Assembly (NCBI GenBank): GCA_013349325.1
Contig: DUZX01000013.1
Span: 19,705-83,704 of the forward strand
DNA: 64,000 nt
Direction of reading: 5' to 3'
Source of the DNA: Desulfuromonadales bacterium
GTDB lineage: Bacteria > Desulfobacterota > Desulfuromonadia > Geobacterales > Pseudopelobacteraceae
The notes beneath the pieces are model-generated. The model was not told the origin of the DNA. It did no database searches and saw nothing but the letters and a program-made list of their open reading frames with translations. Both the position numbers and the translations under genes were made by a program. Positions 53,812-63,668 of this stretch are shown in pieces; within the stretch, counting starts at the first letter, position 1, and every line of letters starts with the position of its first letter.

Positions 53812-56466
53812 TTAGTTGCCGAGCGCCGCATGGGCTGCTGCCAGCCGGGCAATCGGAACCCGGAACGGGGAACAGGAGACATAATCAAGACCGACCTTGT
53901 GGCAGAAGATAACCGATGAGGGGTCGCCGCCATGTTCGCCGCAGATGCCGAGCTTGATCCCCTTACGTGCAGAACGACCCAGTTCGCAGGCCATCTTGAC
54001 CAGTTTTCCGACGCCGCTCTGATCAAGCGAAACAAAGGGGTCTTCCGGCAGAATGTTATTTTCCACATAAAACGGCAGGAATTTACCGGCATCGTCGCGC
54101 GACAGACCGAAGGTGGTCTGCGTCAAATCGTTGGTTCCGAACGAGAAAAACTCAGCTTCAACCGCGATTTCGTCAGCCGTCAGCGCCGCACGGGGCAGTT
54201 CGATCATGGTGCCGATCAGGTACTCGACTGTAACGCCGTAACGGGCAATAATTTCATCACAGATGACGACGGCGTTCTGTTTGAGAACCGACAGTTCCTT
54301 GGCAGTTGCGATCAGCGGAATCATGATCTCCGGCACGATACTGAATCCCTCATTTTTTACCAGCTCGCAGGCTGCCTCCATGATGGCTTTGACCTGCATG
54401 TTGTAAATTTCGGGATACGTAATCCCAAGTCGACAGCCGCGATGCCCCAGCATCGGATTGAACTCGTGCAGCGTCTCGACCTTGTGCTTGAGTGCGCTGA
54501 CCGGCACTTTCATGGTTTTTGACAGATCAATGATATCCTGCTCCGCCTGAGGCAGGAATTCGTGCAGTGGCGGATCAAGCAAGCGGATGGTAACCGGCAG
54601 TCCCTTCATTTCACGGAACAACCCGATAAAATCACCTTTCTGCATCGGCAGAATCTTGGCCAGTGCCGCTTCGCGCCCTTCCAGGTCATCAGACAGAATC
54701 ATCTCGCGTACCGCAGCAATGCGCTCCGCATCAAAAAACATATGTTCGGTGCGGCAGAGGCCAATCCCCTCGGCGCCGAACTGGCGTGCAACTTTGGCAT
54801 CGTGCGGTGTGTCGGCGTTGGTCCGCACCTTGAGGGTACGGAATTCATCAACCCACCCCATCAGAGCGCCGAAATCTCCGGTCAACTCTGCAGATACGGT
54901 CGCTACCCCCCCCAGCATGACTTCACCTTTGGATCCGTCCAGCGTAATCATATCGCCCTTCTTGACGACGGTACCGTTTTTGGCAGTAAAGGTCTGGCCG
55001 ACATAATCGACTTTGATATCGCCGCAACCGGCTACGCAGCACTTGCCCATTCCGCGTGCGACTACGGCAGCATGCGATGTCATGCCGCCGCGGGCCGTCA
55101 GGATGCCTCGGGCAGCATGCATGCCGTGAATGTCTTCCGGCGAGGTTTCGATGCGGACCAGAATTACTTTACGTCCGGTTTTAGCCTCGGATTCAGCTTC
55201 GTCAGCGGTAAAAACAACGGTACCGGAGACAGCGCCCGGTGAAGCCGGCAAACCTTTGGCGATGATGTTCTTTTTGGCCTTCGGATCAAGCGAAGGGTGC
55301 AGCAGCTGGTCGAGCTGTTCAGGAGCCACGCGCAGTACAGCGGTTTTTTTATCGATCAACCCTTCGGCTACCATGTCAACGGCAATTTTGATAGCTGCTG
55401 GCGCGGTACGCTTGCCGTTGCGGGTCTGTAGCATGAACAGTTTCCCTTTTTCAATGGTAAACTCGATGTCCTGCATATCTTTGTAATGTTTTTCGAGGAT
55501 GTCGCGGATGGCGGCCAGCTGACGATAGCATTCCGGCATGACCTCTTCCATCGGCGGCAGGTTGGTCTCCTTGGCCCGATTAATCGGCTGCGGCGTACGG
55601 ATACCGGCGACGACATCTTCTCCCTGGGCATTGACGAGATACTCACCGTAAAAATAGTTTTCACCGGTGGAAGGGTCGCGCGTGAAAGCTACGCCGGTAG
55701 CACAGTCATCTCCCATGTTGCCGTAAACCATTGATTGCACATTGACGGCAGTGCCCCATTCTGCCGGGATATTATTCAGTTTGCGATAGGTGATGGCGCG
55801 CTGATTCATCCAGGAACCGAAAACGGCACCGATTGCACCCCACAGCTGAGCCTGCGGATCTTCAGGAAATTCCACTCCCAACTCTGTTTTAATGGCAGCT
55901 TTAAATTCCGCGACAAGTTCTTTCCAGTCGTCAGCACTTAAATCAGTGTCAAGATGAACACCTTTTGCCTCTTTCTTCTGTTCCAGAAGGTGGTCCAGTA
56001 CCTCTTTTTCCATACCCATGACAACGTCGGCGTACATCTGCACAAAGCGGCGATAAGCATCATAGGCAAAGCGCTGGTCACCGCTCTGGGCAACGATTCC
56101 CAGAACGGTCTGATCATTGAGACCCAGGTTGAGAACCGTATCCATCATGCCAGGCATGGAGGCGCGGGCGCCAGAGCGTACGGAAACAAGCAGGGGGTTC
56201 TTCGGATCGCCAAAGATGCGCCCCATCAGCGCTTCAACCCTTTTAAGATTGGCAGTCACGTCAGCAGCGAGCGAAGCCGGGTAGGTGTTGTTGTTCTTAT
56301 AGAATTCAGTACAGACTTCGGTCGAGATAGTAAAACCAGGGGGGACTGGCAAGCCGATGCTGGTCATTTCGGCCAGATTGGCTCCCTTGCCTCCCAGCAG
56401 ATTTTTCATGTCAGCCCGTCCTTCTGCTTGTCCGTCTCCAAAAAAATAAACAAATTTCTGTGCCAT
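53812..56466 (-). CDS. ppdK: Pyruvate, phosphate dikinase
   Basis: 884-residue enzyme that interconverts pyruvate plus ATP plus Pi with PEP, AMP and PPi; key to gluconeogenesis from C3 acids. N-terminal ATP-grasp (LGGKGANLAEM), phospho-His domain with catalytic His in GGMTSHAAVVARG, and C-terminal PEP barrel (GLCRTEHMFF, then the cysteine in LGICGEHGGDP). Normal length. GAGGAGG precedes ATG 56466. Confidence 0.97.
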   Translation of the reverse strand: MAQKFVYFFGDGQAEGRADMKNLLGGKGANLAEMTSIGLPVPPGFTISTEVCTEFYKNNNTYPASLAADVTANLKRVEALMGRIFGDPKNPLLVSVRSGARASMPGMMDTVLNLGLNDQTVLGIVAQSGDQRFAYDAYRRFVQMYADVVMGMEKEVLDHLLEQKKEAKGVHLDTDLSADDWKELVAEFKAAIKTELGVEFPEDPQAQLWGAIGAVFGSWMNQRAITYRKLNNIPAEWGTAVNVQSMVYGNMGDDCATGVAFTRDPSTGENYFYGEYLVNAQGEDVVAGIRTPQPINRAKETNLPPMEEVMPECYRQLAAIRDILEKHYKDMQDIEFTIEKGKLFMLQTRNGKRTAPAAIKIAVDMVAEGLIDKKTAVLRVAPEQLDQLLHPSLDPKAKKNIIAKGLPASPGAVSGTVVFTADEAESEAKTGRKVILVRIETSPEDIHGMHAARGILTARGGMTSHAAVVARGMGKCCVAGCGDIKVDYVGQTFTAKNGTVVKKGDMITLDGSKGEVMLGGVATVSAELTGDFGALMGWVDEFRTLKVRTNADTPHDAKVARQFGAEGIGLCRTEHMFFDAERIAAVREMILSDDLEGREAALAKILPMQKGDFIGLFREMKGLPVTIRLLDPPLHEFLPQAEQDIIDLSKTMKVPVSALKHKVETLHEFNPMLGHRGCRLGITYPEIYNMQVKAIMEAACELVKNEGFSIVPEIMIPLIATAKELSVLKQNAVVICDEIIARYGVTVEYLIGTMIELPRAALTADEIAVEAEFFSFGTNDLTQTTFGLSRDDAGKFLPFYVENNILPEDPFVSLDQSGVGKLVKMACELGRSARKGIKLGICGEHGGDPSSVIFCHKVGLDYVSCSPFRVPIARLAAAHAALGN

Positions 56467-56830
56467 TGTGCTGCCTCCTCTGGTTTATGAGATAATACGC
56501 GGGTGATTTAGACTCGCTAAAAACGTTTATTTATAATAAAAATAATGAGTTAGCGCGGTAGACTATAACGTAGTTTCGAAAAATATCAACTATATTCTGT
56601 GGCGAGTTCAATAACGCCGGATTTCTCTGCTCAATGTGAGATGGGTGGCTAATGACAATTTAAATGTGCTCAAAAATTAACTCATAAAAGTAGATTAAAT
56701 ACTCATTATTGAAAGAGTGTTTACGCGCTGAACAGGTGGCCAGTAGGCTGTCAAAGAAGCTGTTGCCTTGTTTGGTAGCGACATCTGAATAAAAATACAG
56801 CAACAATAATGTGCAGAATAGAACTTGCTT

Positions 56831-56866
56831 GCATAATGCACTTTTGTGAGGCATATATGCACAAAA
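56831..56866. promoter_or_regulatory. Nested palindromes upstream of gdhA
   Basis: GCATAATGC (56831-56839) and GCATATATGC (56851-56860) are spaced about two helical turns. The second lies inside TTTTGTG-N11-CACAAAA (56842-56866). The gap 56467-56914 separates divergent ppdK and gdhA; the cluster lies nearer gdhA. A two-site operator is likely; the protein is unknown. A wider dyad CGCTAA...TTAGCG is near 56514-56557. Confidence 0.45.
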
Positions 56867-56893
56867 TAAATGCAGAAACTGCCTGCAAAATAA

Positions 56894-58255
<1,362 letters not shown>

Positions 58256-58283
58256 TCTGAATACTATGTATATACTCTGCTCA

Positions 58284-58313
58284 CACGCTCGGCCTCCTGG
58301 TCGGGCGTGGTTT
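58284..58313 (+). terminator. Hairpin between gdhA and lysC, possible attenuator
   Basis: Eleven-pair stem CACGCTCGGCC/GGTCGGGCGTG with a TCCT loop (58284-58309) followed by only three T. It lies in the 97-base gap between gdhA and lysC and may end most gdhA transcripts. Confidence 0.5.
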
Positions 58314-58352
58314 AATGAGACCAACCGGCAAAATTTTTACCAGGAGCATGGT

Positions 58353-59564
58353 ATGGCACGCGTTGTACAGAAATACGGCGGTACTGCCGTAACAACACCT
58401 GAACAGATCAAGAAAGTCGCACAGCGCATCATTGACTCATACAATGACAACAATGATGTGGTTGTCGTTATCTCCGCCAAGGCGGGCGAAACAAACCGTC
58501 TGATCGAAATGGCTCATGAAACCTGCCCCGGTCAGGAAGGGTGCGAATACGACCTGTTGATATCGGCCGGCGAGCAGGTTTCAGTCGGGCTTCTGGCGCT
58601 CTGCATCACATCCATGGGATATACGGCCAGGCCCTATCTCGGCTGGCAGGTACCAATCATAACAGACTCCTGTCATTCCAAGGCTTCCATAGAAACTATT
58701 GATCCGACAAAAATCAACAGGGATCTCAAGCTGGGAGCCATCGTCATCGTCGCGGGTTTTCAGGGTATTGATCGGGACGGCAGCATCACGACACTCGGTC
58801 GGGGAGGCGGCGACGCCTCTGCGGTAGCCTTGGCACATGTGCTAGAGGCTGAACAGTGCGAAATTTATTCGGATGTGGATGGTATCTTTTCCGCTGACCC
58901 GGATATTTGCAGCAATGCGCATAAAATCGAAAAGATATCCTATGATGAGATGCTGGAACTTGCCAGTCAGGGCGCACGCGGCGTTCAGATCCGTGCGATT
59001 GAATATGCGAAGAAACATAATGTTACGATTCACGTGCGTTCGAGCTTCAGTACTGCGTCCGGCACGCTGGTAACCAGGGAGGATTCGACGATGGAAGGAG
59101 TTTTAGTTACAGGGATTGTGTCTGACAAAAATGAGGCCAAGATAGCGGTACTGGGCATACCGGATAAACCGGGTACCGCAGCGAAAATACTGACCGCACT
59201 GGCAGATACGGATATTTCGGTCGACATGATTGTCCAGAATGTCAGCCAGGCCGGATTGGCCGATCTTACCTTTTCAGTCTCAAAGTCCGACCTGGACAAA
59301 GCAACCCTGATTACAGAAAAAATTGCCACAGAGCTTCAGGCTCGTGAAGTTATTGCTGATAAAAACATCAGCAAGGTTTCCATAGTCGGCCTCGGTATGA
59401 GAAATCATGCCGGCGTAGCGGCACGGATGTTTACCGTTCTGGCCTACAACAATATCAACATCCAGATGATCTCTACCTCCGAGATAAAAGTGTCCGTTGC
59501 GATCCACGAAGATTATACCGAATTGGCTGTACGGGTTCTGCACGAGGCATTTAGAACGAGTTGA
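58353..59564 (+). CDS. lysC: Aspartate kinase
   Basis: First enzyme of lysine/threonine/methionine synthesis. 403 residues with the kinase start VVQKYGGTAV, GFQGIDRDGSITTLGRGGGD for substrate/nucleotide contacts, and two C-terminal ACT domains (about residues 260-400) that bind regulatory amino acids. A frame extension upstream to 58266 passes through the gdhA hairpin and is not credible; CAGGAG precedes ATG 58353. Confidence 0.95.
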   Translation: MARVVQKYGGTAVTTPEQIKKVAQRIIDSYNDNNDVVVVISAKAGETNRLIEMAHETCPGQEGCEYDLLISAGEQVSVGLLALCITSMGYTARPYLGWQVPIITDSCHSKASIETIDPTKINRDLKLGAIVIVAGFQGIDRDGSITTLGRGGGDASAVALAHVLEAEQCEIYSDVDGIFSADPDICSNAHKIEKISYDEMLELASQGARGVQIRAIEYAKKHNVTIHVRSSFSTASGTLVTREDSTMEGVLVTGIVSDKNEAKIAVLGIPDKPGTAAKILTALADTDISVDMIVQNVSQAGLADLTFSVSKSDLDKATLITEKIATELQAREVIADKNISKVSIVGLGMRNHAGVAARMFTVLAYNNINIQMISTSEIKVSVAIHEDYTELAVRVLHEAFRTS

Positions 59565-59602
59565 TACAGGTACATCAGATAAGCACCACGGAAGAATTCA
59601 CA

Positions 59603-59635
59603 AACGCCCCGCACAGCCCTGCGGGGCGTTTGTTG
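59603..59635 (+). terminator. Intrinsic terminator of lysC
   Basis: AACGCCCCGC/GCGGGGCGTT stem with an eight-base loop and a TTGTTGT tail, 38 bases after the lysC stop. Confidence 0.88.
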
Positions 59636-59725
59636 TACTGATAAGATCTTGGATACATTTTTGTCGAGATATTTGATTTTGGTCAACGACATGCTGAAAC
59701 AGGGGCGTATAGCTGGAGAAGTTAA

Positions 59726-59877
59726 GGCAACCTCACACTCGCACTGATCGGCGTGCAGGGAGCGGTGGGGCCGCAATTTATCCTGGTTCCGGTGCTGGTG
59801 TCTTGATACTGCTGATAGTGGCAATCTTCATGAAAAATGTCGTTTATCACAGTTCGTATCCCAAGCATTGGTTCTAG
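59726..59877 (+). pseudogene. Frameshifted C-terminal fragment of an HPP family membrane protein
   Basis: In one frame 59726-59805 reads LTLALIGVQGAVGPQFILVP; a shift near 59791 continues as VLILLIVAIFMKN...YPKHWF and stops at 59877. Together this resembles the C-terminus of HPP-family membrane proteins (hydrophobic helices followed by N-x-YPxxW). The 5' part is missing. Recognition is by eye on a short stretch. Confidence 0.45.
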
Positions 59878-60165
59878 GTTGGTGTGCAAATAAAAATCGC
59901 CCTAAAAAAGCGAACTCTTTACGGCGATAATGGTTGACAAGCAATAATCCCAAATGGGTACGGCTTGGCTATTGGATAATCGAGGTCAACGACATATTTA
60001 GTGTGGGGATGGACGCTGGAAGGCAATCCGTTCCTCCCGGTTTTGGACCGTTTCCGGCACCTTGCCATCAAGCCTGCTGCATGTTGTACGATTGAATAAT
60101 ATTTTATTGAAACAAAATTATTATTCATTCGTCCAAGGTACGTAAAATCATTTACTCAGTAGCGA
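59878..60165. other. Intergenic stretch without supported gene
   Basis: AT-rich toward its right end. A 69-codon minus frame (59919-60128) has no recognisable content or ribosome site. A 12-base direct repeat GGTCAACGACAT occurs at 59681-59692 and 59994-60005, flanking the HPP remnant. Confidence 0.5.
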
Positions 60166-60185
60166 CACTAACAATTCTGTTAGTG
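60166..60185 (+). promoter_or_regulatory. Perfect dyad CACTAACA-N4-TGTTAGTG ahead of the peptide gene
   Basis: Eight-base arms with an ATTC centre, ending 25 bases before the precursor start and 14 before its GGAGGT site. It may be an operator or an RNA hairpin protecting the transcript end. No clear -35/-10 pair was found nearby. Confidence 0.5.
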
Positions 60186-60210
60186 ATTAAACATGGCACG
60201 GAGGTGCAGT

Positions 60211-60480
60211 ATGTCAGAAGTCAAAATTGAAGATTTACCAAAAAACGAGGAAATCAGTGAAGACGAGATGGAGCATGTTGCAGGGGGACTGACAACCAGT
60301 TTACCAAATTTGAACACCGGCATTCTCAAAACGGGTATTAGTACCGGCATCAGTACCGGCATCAGTACCGGAATAAAAATCGATGGTTTTAATGTCGGTA
60401 GCACACTAAGTACCGGTGGTTGTGGATGCGGTCATATGGGACAAGACCCAGAGGGCGGGGGAACAGGAAAACTGTTTTAG
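60211..60480 (+). CDS. RiPP precursor peptide with ISTG repeats (geopeptide-like)
   Basis: 89-residue peptide with an acidic leader ending in a double glycine (EISEDEMEHVAGG, Gly 25-Gly 26), the usual cleavage site of exported ribosomal peptides. The 63-residue core holds tandem ISTG units (three, after a related ILKTG), then IKIDGF, and a cysteine/glycine patch GGCGCG near the end. The ISTG part is encoded by 12-base tandem repeats. ATG 60211 has GGAGGT; an upstream frame start at 60193 is unlikely. The radical SAM gene 91 bases downstream is the probable modifying enzyme. The leader and KIDG motif recur in the peptide at 63669-63845. Confidence 0.85.
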   Translation: MSEVKIEDLPKNEEISEDEMEHVAGGLTTSLPNLNTGILKTGISTGISTGISTGIKIDGFNVGSTLSTGGCGCGHMGQDPEGGGTGKLF

Positions 60481-60506
60481 TATTTCAATGAGGTTGTTAC
60501 ATCAAA

Positions 60507-60545
60507 AAGCAAGGGTGACAGATGGCCCTTGCTTATTTTAATTTT
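60507..60545 (+). terminator. Intrinsic terminator/attenuator between precursor and maturase
   Basis: AAGCAAGGG (60507-60515) pairs with CCCTTGCTT (60526-60534), followed by an AT/T-rich tail. Partial read-through would give much more precursor than enzyme. Confidence 0.8.
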
Positions 60546-60571
60546 TACCGGGTTCACATAAAGGACATTCA

Positions 60572-62080
60572 GTGCACAGTCCACGTAAAAATCCCCCTGC
60601 AACTCCGGACTTTTCTCTACCAATCGACGCCGGTGGCAGAATCATATACTTCAGCATACAGGGTAACCGATATCTGCTGAATGGACATACAGGAACTTTT
60701 CATGCCGATTTACCTCTTTGGACTGAATCAGCTGCTAAGGCTCTTGATTTTCCACGAGCCATTCAGGCTTCGGCATTACGAATGCTCTATCGGGACGAAT
60801 TGGGGAGTAAAGAGTTTATACAGGAATTGAGGCTACTGAAAAACGGATTTCATCATGTGCTACGTGAGGAACCGCGTAAATTGGAATTTGACCGGAGTGT
60901 TTACCCCCGCATTATCAATGTATATCTTTCCCACGGCTGTAACCTTGCCTGCCGTTACTGTACAAACCAGCAAGGGAGTTTTGGCGGACCTGTCAGTTTT
61001 ATGTCTGTGGAAACGGCACAATGTGTAGTGAATTTTATCTCACGAATAGTTTTGAGTGAGCAGCATGATTTTATAAGTGTTAATCTGTTTGGTGGTGAAC
61101 CACTGCTTAATCCAGAGGCAACTTTGACCATTGCATCTGGTCTGCAGAACCTGAATCATATAAAATTAAAGACGAAAGTCCATCTTATCCTCTCCACTAA
61201 CGGCACCATCTATAACAAAAAAATATTTGATATTTTTGCTGAATACCCACAGTTTTCTTCCGTTCTTATCAGCCTGGACGGCTCTAAAACGGTACATGAT
61301 CTAAACCGACCGTTCCCCGACGGGACAACAGGCTCATATGACACAGTTGTCGAAAACCTTAAGGAAATAATCCGCACAGCAGTACCATATTCCGTCACTT
61401 GTGTTGTTTCATCGCCACACGATTATATTTCAGCGGCGGAGGAATTGCATAAAATCGGTCTGAAACGCGTTGAGATTAAACCACGCCTTGACCATGTGCA
61501 TGGCGCAGGGGCTTTACCAGATGCGGTTGACAGCGAATTCGAGCTATGGAGACGCAATTACCTGGCATATACCGAATATTACTTGAACCACCTTGATACA
61601 CCATCGCCGGTAATGCATGTAGACAGATATTCACTTATGGGTGAATACATTAATCTTATCGGTACTTCTAATGATCCTCCGACGACATTGGCGTGTGGGG
61701 TAGTAGCAGTGAAAATAGGAATAACTGCTGATGGAACAATCGTCCCCTGCGAATTTTTACAAGGTGATGAAAAGTTTAAGTTGGGAGATGTCGGACGTGG
61801 TTTTGATGACAAGAAATTTTACGAGTTTGAACAATGGATATTCAAAAAAGGACAGCATAGAACGGACGTTGAAAAATGCCGAAACTGCTTTGCCAAAAGA
61901 GTCTGCGCCTGTGGCTGTTATGCCGTCAGTTTTGACAAGTCAGGCCAACTTGTACCCTGCGAAGACTCCATGTGTCGAGTCATAAAGGAAAGAACTAAAA
62001 TCGACCTTTATTTTATATCTGAACTAAAAAAACGACATCCGAAGTTTTTTGCCAGGTTTACAGGAACACCTGTTACGTGA
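60572..62080 (+). CDS. Radical SAM/SPASM peptide maturase (geopeptide-type)
   Basis: 502-residue radical SAM enzyme expected to modify the neighbouring precursor. About 90 N-terminal residues precede the SAM cluster and may bind the leader. The 4Fe-4S motif is CxxxCxxC at Cys 123, 127 and 130 (GCNLACRYC), with LFGGEPLL for SAM binding. A C-terminal SPASM-type domain has cysteines 375, 393, 436, 439, 445, 447, 449, 463 and 468, enough for two auxiliary clusters. Geobacter genomes carry enzymes annotated as geopeptide maturases; this looks like one. GTG 60572 follows AAAGGAC. It overlaps the convergent gene tail by 8 bases. Confidence 0.88.
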   Translation: MHSPRKNPPATPDFSLPIDAGGRIIYFSIQGNRYLLNGHTGTFHADLPLWTESAAKALDFPRAIQASALRMLYRDELGSKEFIQELRLLKNGFHHVLREEPRKLEFDRSVYPRIINVYLSHGCNLACRYCTNQQGSFGGPVSFMSVETAQCVVNFISRIVLSEQHDFISVNLFGGEPLLNPEATLTIASGLQNLNHIKLKTKVHLILSTNGTIYNKKIFDIFAEYPQFSSVLISLDGSKTVHDLNRPFPDGTTGSYDTVVENLKEIIRTAVPYSVTCVVSSPHDYISAAEELHKIGLKRVEIKPRLDHVHGAGALPDAVDSEFELWRRNYLAYTEYYLNHLDTPSPVMHVDRYSLMGEYINLIGTSNDPPTTLACGVVAVKIGITADGTIVPCEFLQGDEKFKLGDVGRGFDDKKFYEFEQWIFKKGQHRTDVEKCRNCFAKRVCACGCYAVSFDKSGQLVPCEDSMCRVIKERTKIDLYFISELKKRHPKFFARFTGTPVT

Positions 62081-62483
62081 GAACACCCTCAAGCCAGTCC
62101 TGATACATCATCCTGCTGATAGCGCCCTGAATTTCCGGCGAAGAGATGTACATGTCCTGGCTGGTAGAATCCTCCAGATACTCCGTAAACATTTTAATCA
62201 GCAGGCTCTCCTCAATGTAACGCCCTACTTCCGAAACGGTAATGTTATTTACTTTCATCCACGATTCTGTGCATACGGCAGTATGCAGTCCGTTTATCTG
62301 ACGAAACAGATCAACCGCCTGCTGCAGTTTTTCTGGAGAGATTTCCATCCCTTTTTGTCGGGCCTGTTCAACCGTAACTTTTCTTTCAAGGACCTCTCTC
62401 GATACGGAATCAAAGCGTCCCGTCATCTTCAGATGGTTGATTAACTCCATGCTGCTTACGGACAAATCATCAGACTGAGTCAT
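62073..62483 (-). CDS. Small SurA/PpiC N-domain-like helical protein of the peptide locus
   Basis: 136 residues, all-helical by eye. The central part (VEQARQKGMEISPEKLQQA, VDLFRQINGLHTA, then VSEVGRYIEESLLIKMF) resembles the helical region of SurA/PpiC-type proteins that appears in some peptide-maturation loci. No catalytic rotamase domain and no signal peptide. It begins 2 bases after the cysteine-rich gene, hence the same operon. Probable role: binding the precursor or leader. Homology is moderate. Confidence 0.6.
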   Translation of the reverse strand: MTQSDDLSVSSMELINHLKMTGRFDSVSREVLERKVTVEQARQKGMEISPEKLQQAVDLFRQINGLHTAVCTESWMKVNNITVSEVGRYIEESLLIKMFTEYLEDSTSQDMYISSPEIQGAISRMMYQDWLEGVLT

Positions 62484-62485
62484 AA

Positions 62486-63577
62486 TTATCTGCCCTCCAC
62501 TGGTACAAGAATTCTAAACTGATACAATTTTTTAATTGTTTTTTCAGTAAGTCTTACATTCAGTTTTTCATGGCACCGTTTACAGACATTTGCCGTCATA
62601 TGAGCACCATCAAAGAAATCAAGACAATCATACAGGCGTTTGCTGACTTTTGAAGGATCAAAGGGAGAATAACTGGACAGAAGATATTCAGAATCAGAGA
62701 TTTTTTCTACCAATAATCCAGGATTCTTTTTCAACAGTACCGGTAGCGGCTTATCCATAAGTTGCTCGTAGGCTTTTTCAAGTTCCTTCAGAAGGATTTT
62801 CTGTTCGATCCCTTCCAGATTAGCAAAATCTTCCTGCCGCAACTGACTAATTTGAGAATAGCATTCCCGGTAGAACTCTTCTTCCCTCCCTACCCATTCT
62901 CCCCACACACGATCATACAGATCAGGCAACGGCGGCAGTTCATCCAGTTCCTGAATCGAAAGTGGTACGGCCTCATCAATTGACAGACCGGCGACCAACG
63001 GGTTCGCACCGACCTTCAGCAAGGCGTAGCGAGTCAGGATTTTCTCCAGATTCTCCAGATATTTCCGTAATGTTCGCCAGAACTTTTTGCCATCCTCCCC
63101 GGCATCGTGCTTGCAAAACCACGTCGAACAGACCGCATCCCAATGAGGGGCTATCGTACAGCTACCGCTGGTGTGTTCATAAAACGGGCAACGCAGCGTA
63201 ATACTCCTGCCAAAATATTCATGAGCCGTGTTCTTGATCAGCAAGTTATATTTTTTTGGGCGGAGAACACCCAGCGGGGTGATACTGGTGCGTGCGGCGA
63301 TTTTATCTCTTACGCGGCGCCTCCCAGTTTCATGGCCGTGATCAGCATCACCCAGAAGAGCACCGACGAGATAATTAGGTAATTCCGGATAATGGGTACA
63401 GCATTTCGTCTCAGCAGAGAAAAATTTAGGAGAATTCGATTGAGATTCCGCTTTCGCCAGCATGACACAGTCCATGCAGGTTGCTGACGTCTCAACCGGT
63501 ATAAGGTTTGAAAAAAACAGGGGCAGAAAGTGAGAGTAGATGACGGGCAGTTTATCGATAATTCTGACATGTATCAT
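62486..63577 (-). CDS. Cysteine-rich protein of the peptide locus (YkgJ-like Fe-S/zinc site)
   Basis: 363 residues from ATG 63577 (AAGGA seven bases upstream); a TTG 18 bases earlier is less likely. The N half has eight cysteines arranged CxxC (34, 37), CC (59, 60), then 130, 140, 150 and 155 (RCPFYEHTSGSCTI, VCSTWFCKH), like the CxxC...CC...C...C pattern of YkgJ proteins that bind zinc or Fe-S. The C half is helical without recognised domain. No radical SAM motif. A redox or oxidative peptide-modifying role is possible but unproven. Confidence 0.6.
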   Translation of the reverse strand: MIHVRIIDKLPVIYSHFLPLFFSNLIPVETSATCMDCVMLAKAESQSNSPKFFSAETKCCTHYPELPNYLVGALLGDADHGHETGRRRVRDKIAARTSITPLGVLRPKKYNLLIKNTAHEYFGRSITLRCPFYEHTSGSCTIAPHWDAVCSTWFCKHDAGEDGKKFWRTLRKYLENLEKILTRYALLKVGANPLVAGLSIDEAVPLSIQELDELPPLPDLYDRVWGEWVGREEEFYRECYSQISQLRQEDFANLEGIEQKILLKELEKAYEQLMDKPLPVLLKKNPGLLVEKISDSEYLLSSYSPFDPSKVSKRLYDCLDFFDGAHMTANVCKRCHEKLNVRLTEKTIKKLYQFRILVPVEGR

Positions 63578-63603
63578 TGTGCATCCTTGTGTCAAAAGAT
63601 AAG

Positions 63604-63632
63604 AATAGGGGGCTCATTGCGAACCCCCTATT
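63604..63632 (-). terminator. Hairpin terminator between second precursor and its downstream genes
   Basis: On the minus strand AATAGGGGG pairs with CCCCCTATT, followed by a T-rich CTTATCTTTTG. It lies between the precursor stop and the cysteine-rich gene, mirroring the arrangement at 60507. Confidence 0.75.
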
Positions 63633-63668
63633 TTAGGTTACAGACACCATCAGGCATACGTATCGTAT

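Noticed and set aside
58266..58352. Upstream extension of aspartate kinase or a leader peptide
   Set aside because: The extension reads through a strong hairpin, has no ribosome site at its start, and family proteins begin at the equivalent of ATG 58353.
59919..60128. 69-codon minus-strand frame as a possible transposase remnant
   Set aside because: No transposase motif could be recognised and no ribosome site is present.
60193..60210. TGGCACG...TGCA overlapping the precursor ribosome site as a sigma54 promoter
   Set aside because: The GG-to-GC spacing is one base short of the -24/-12 rule and it overlaps the Shine-Dalgarno, leaving no room for a leader.
60320..60380. 12-base tandem repeats as part of a CRISPR or satellite
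   Set aside because: The repeats are in frame, encode ISTG within a peptide gene and have no spacers.
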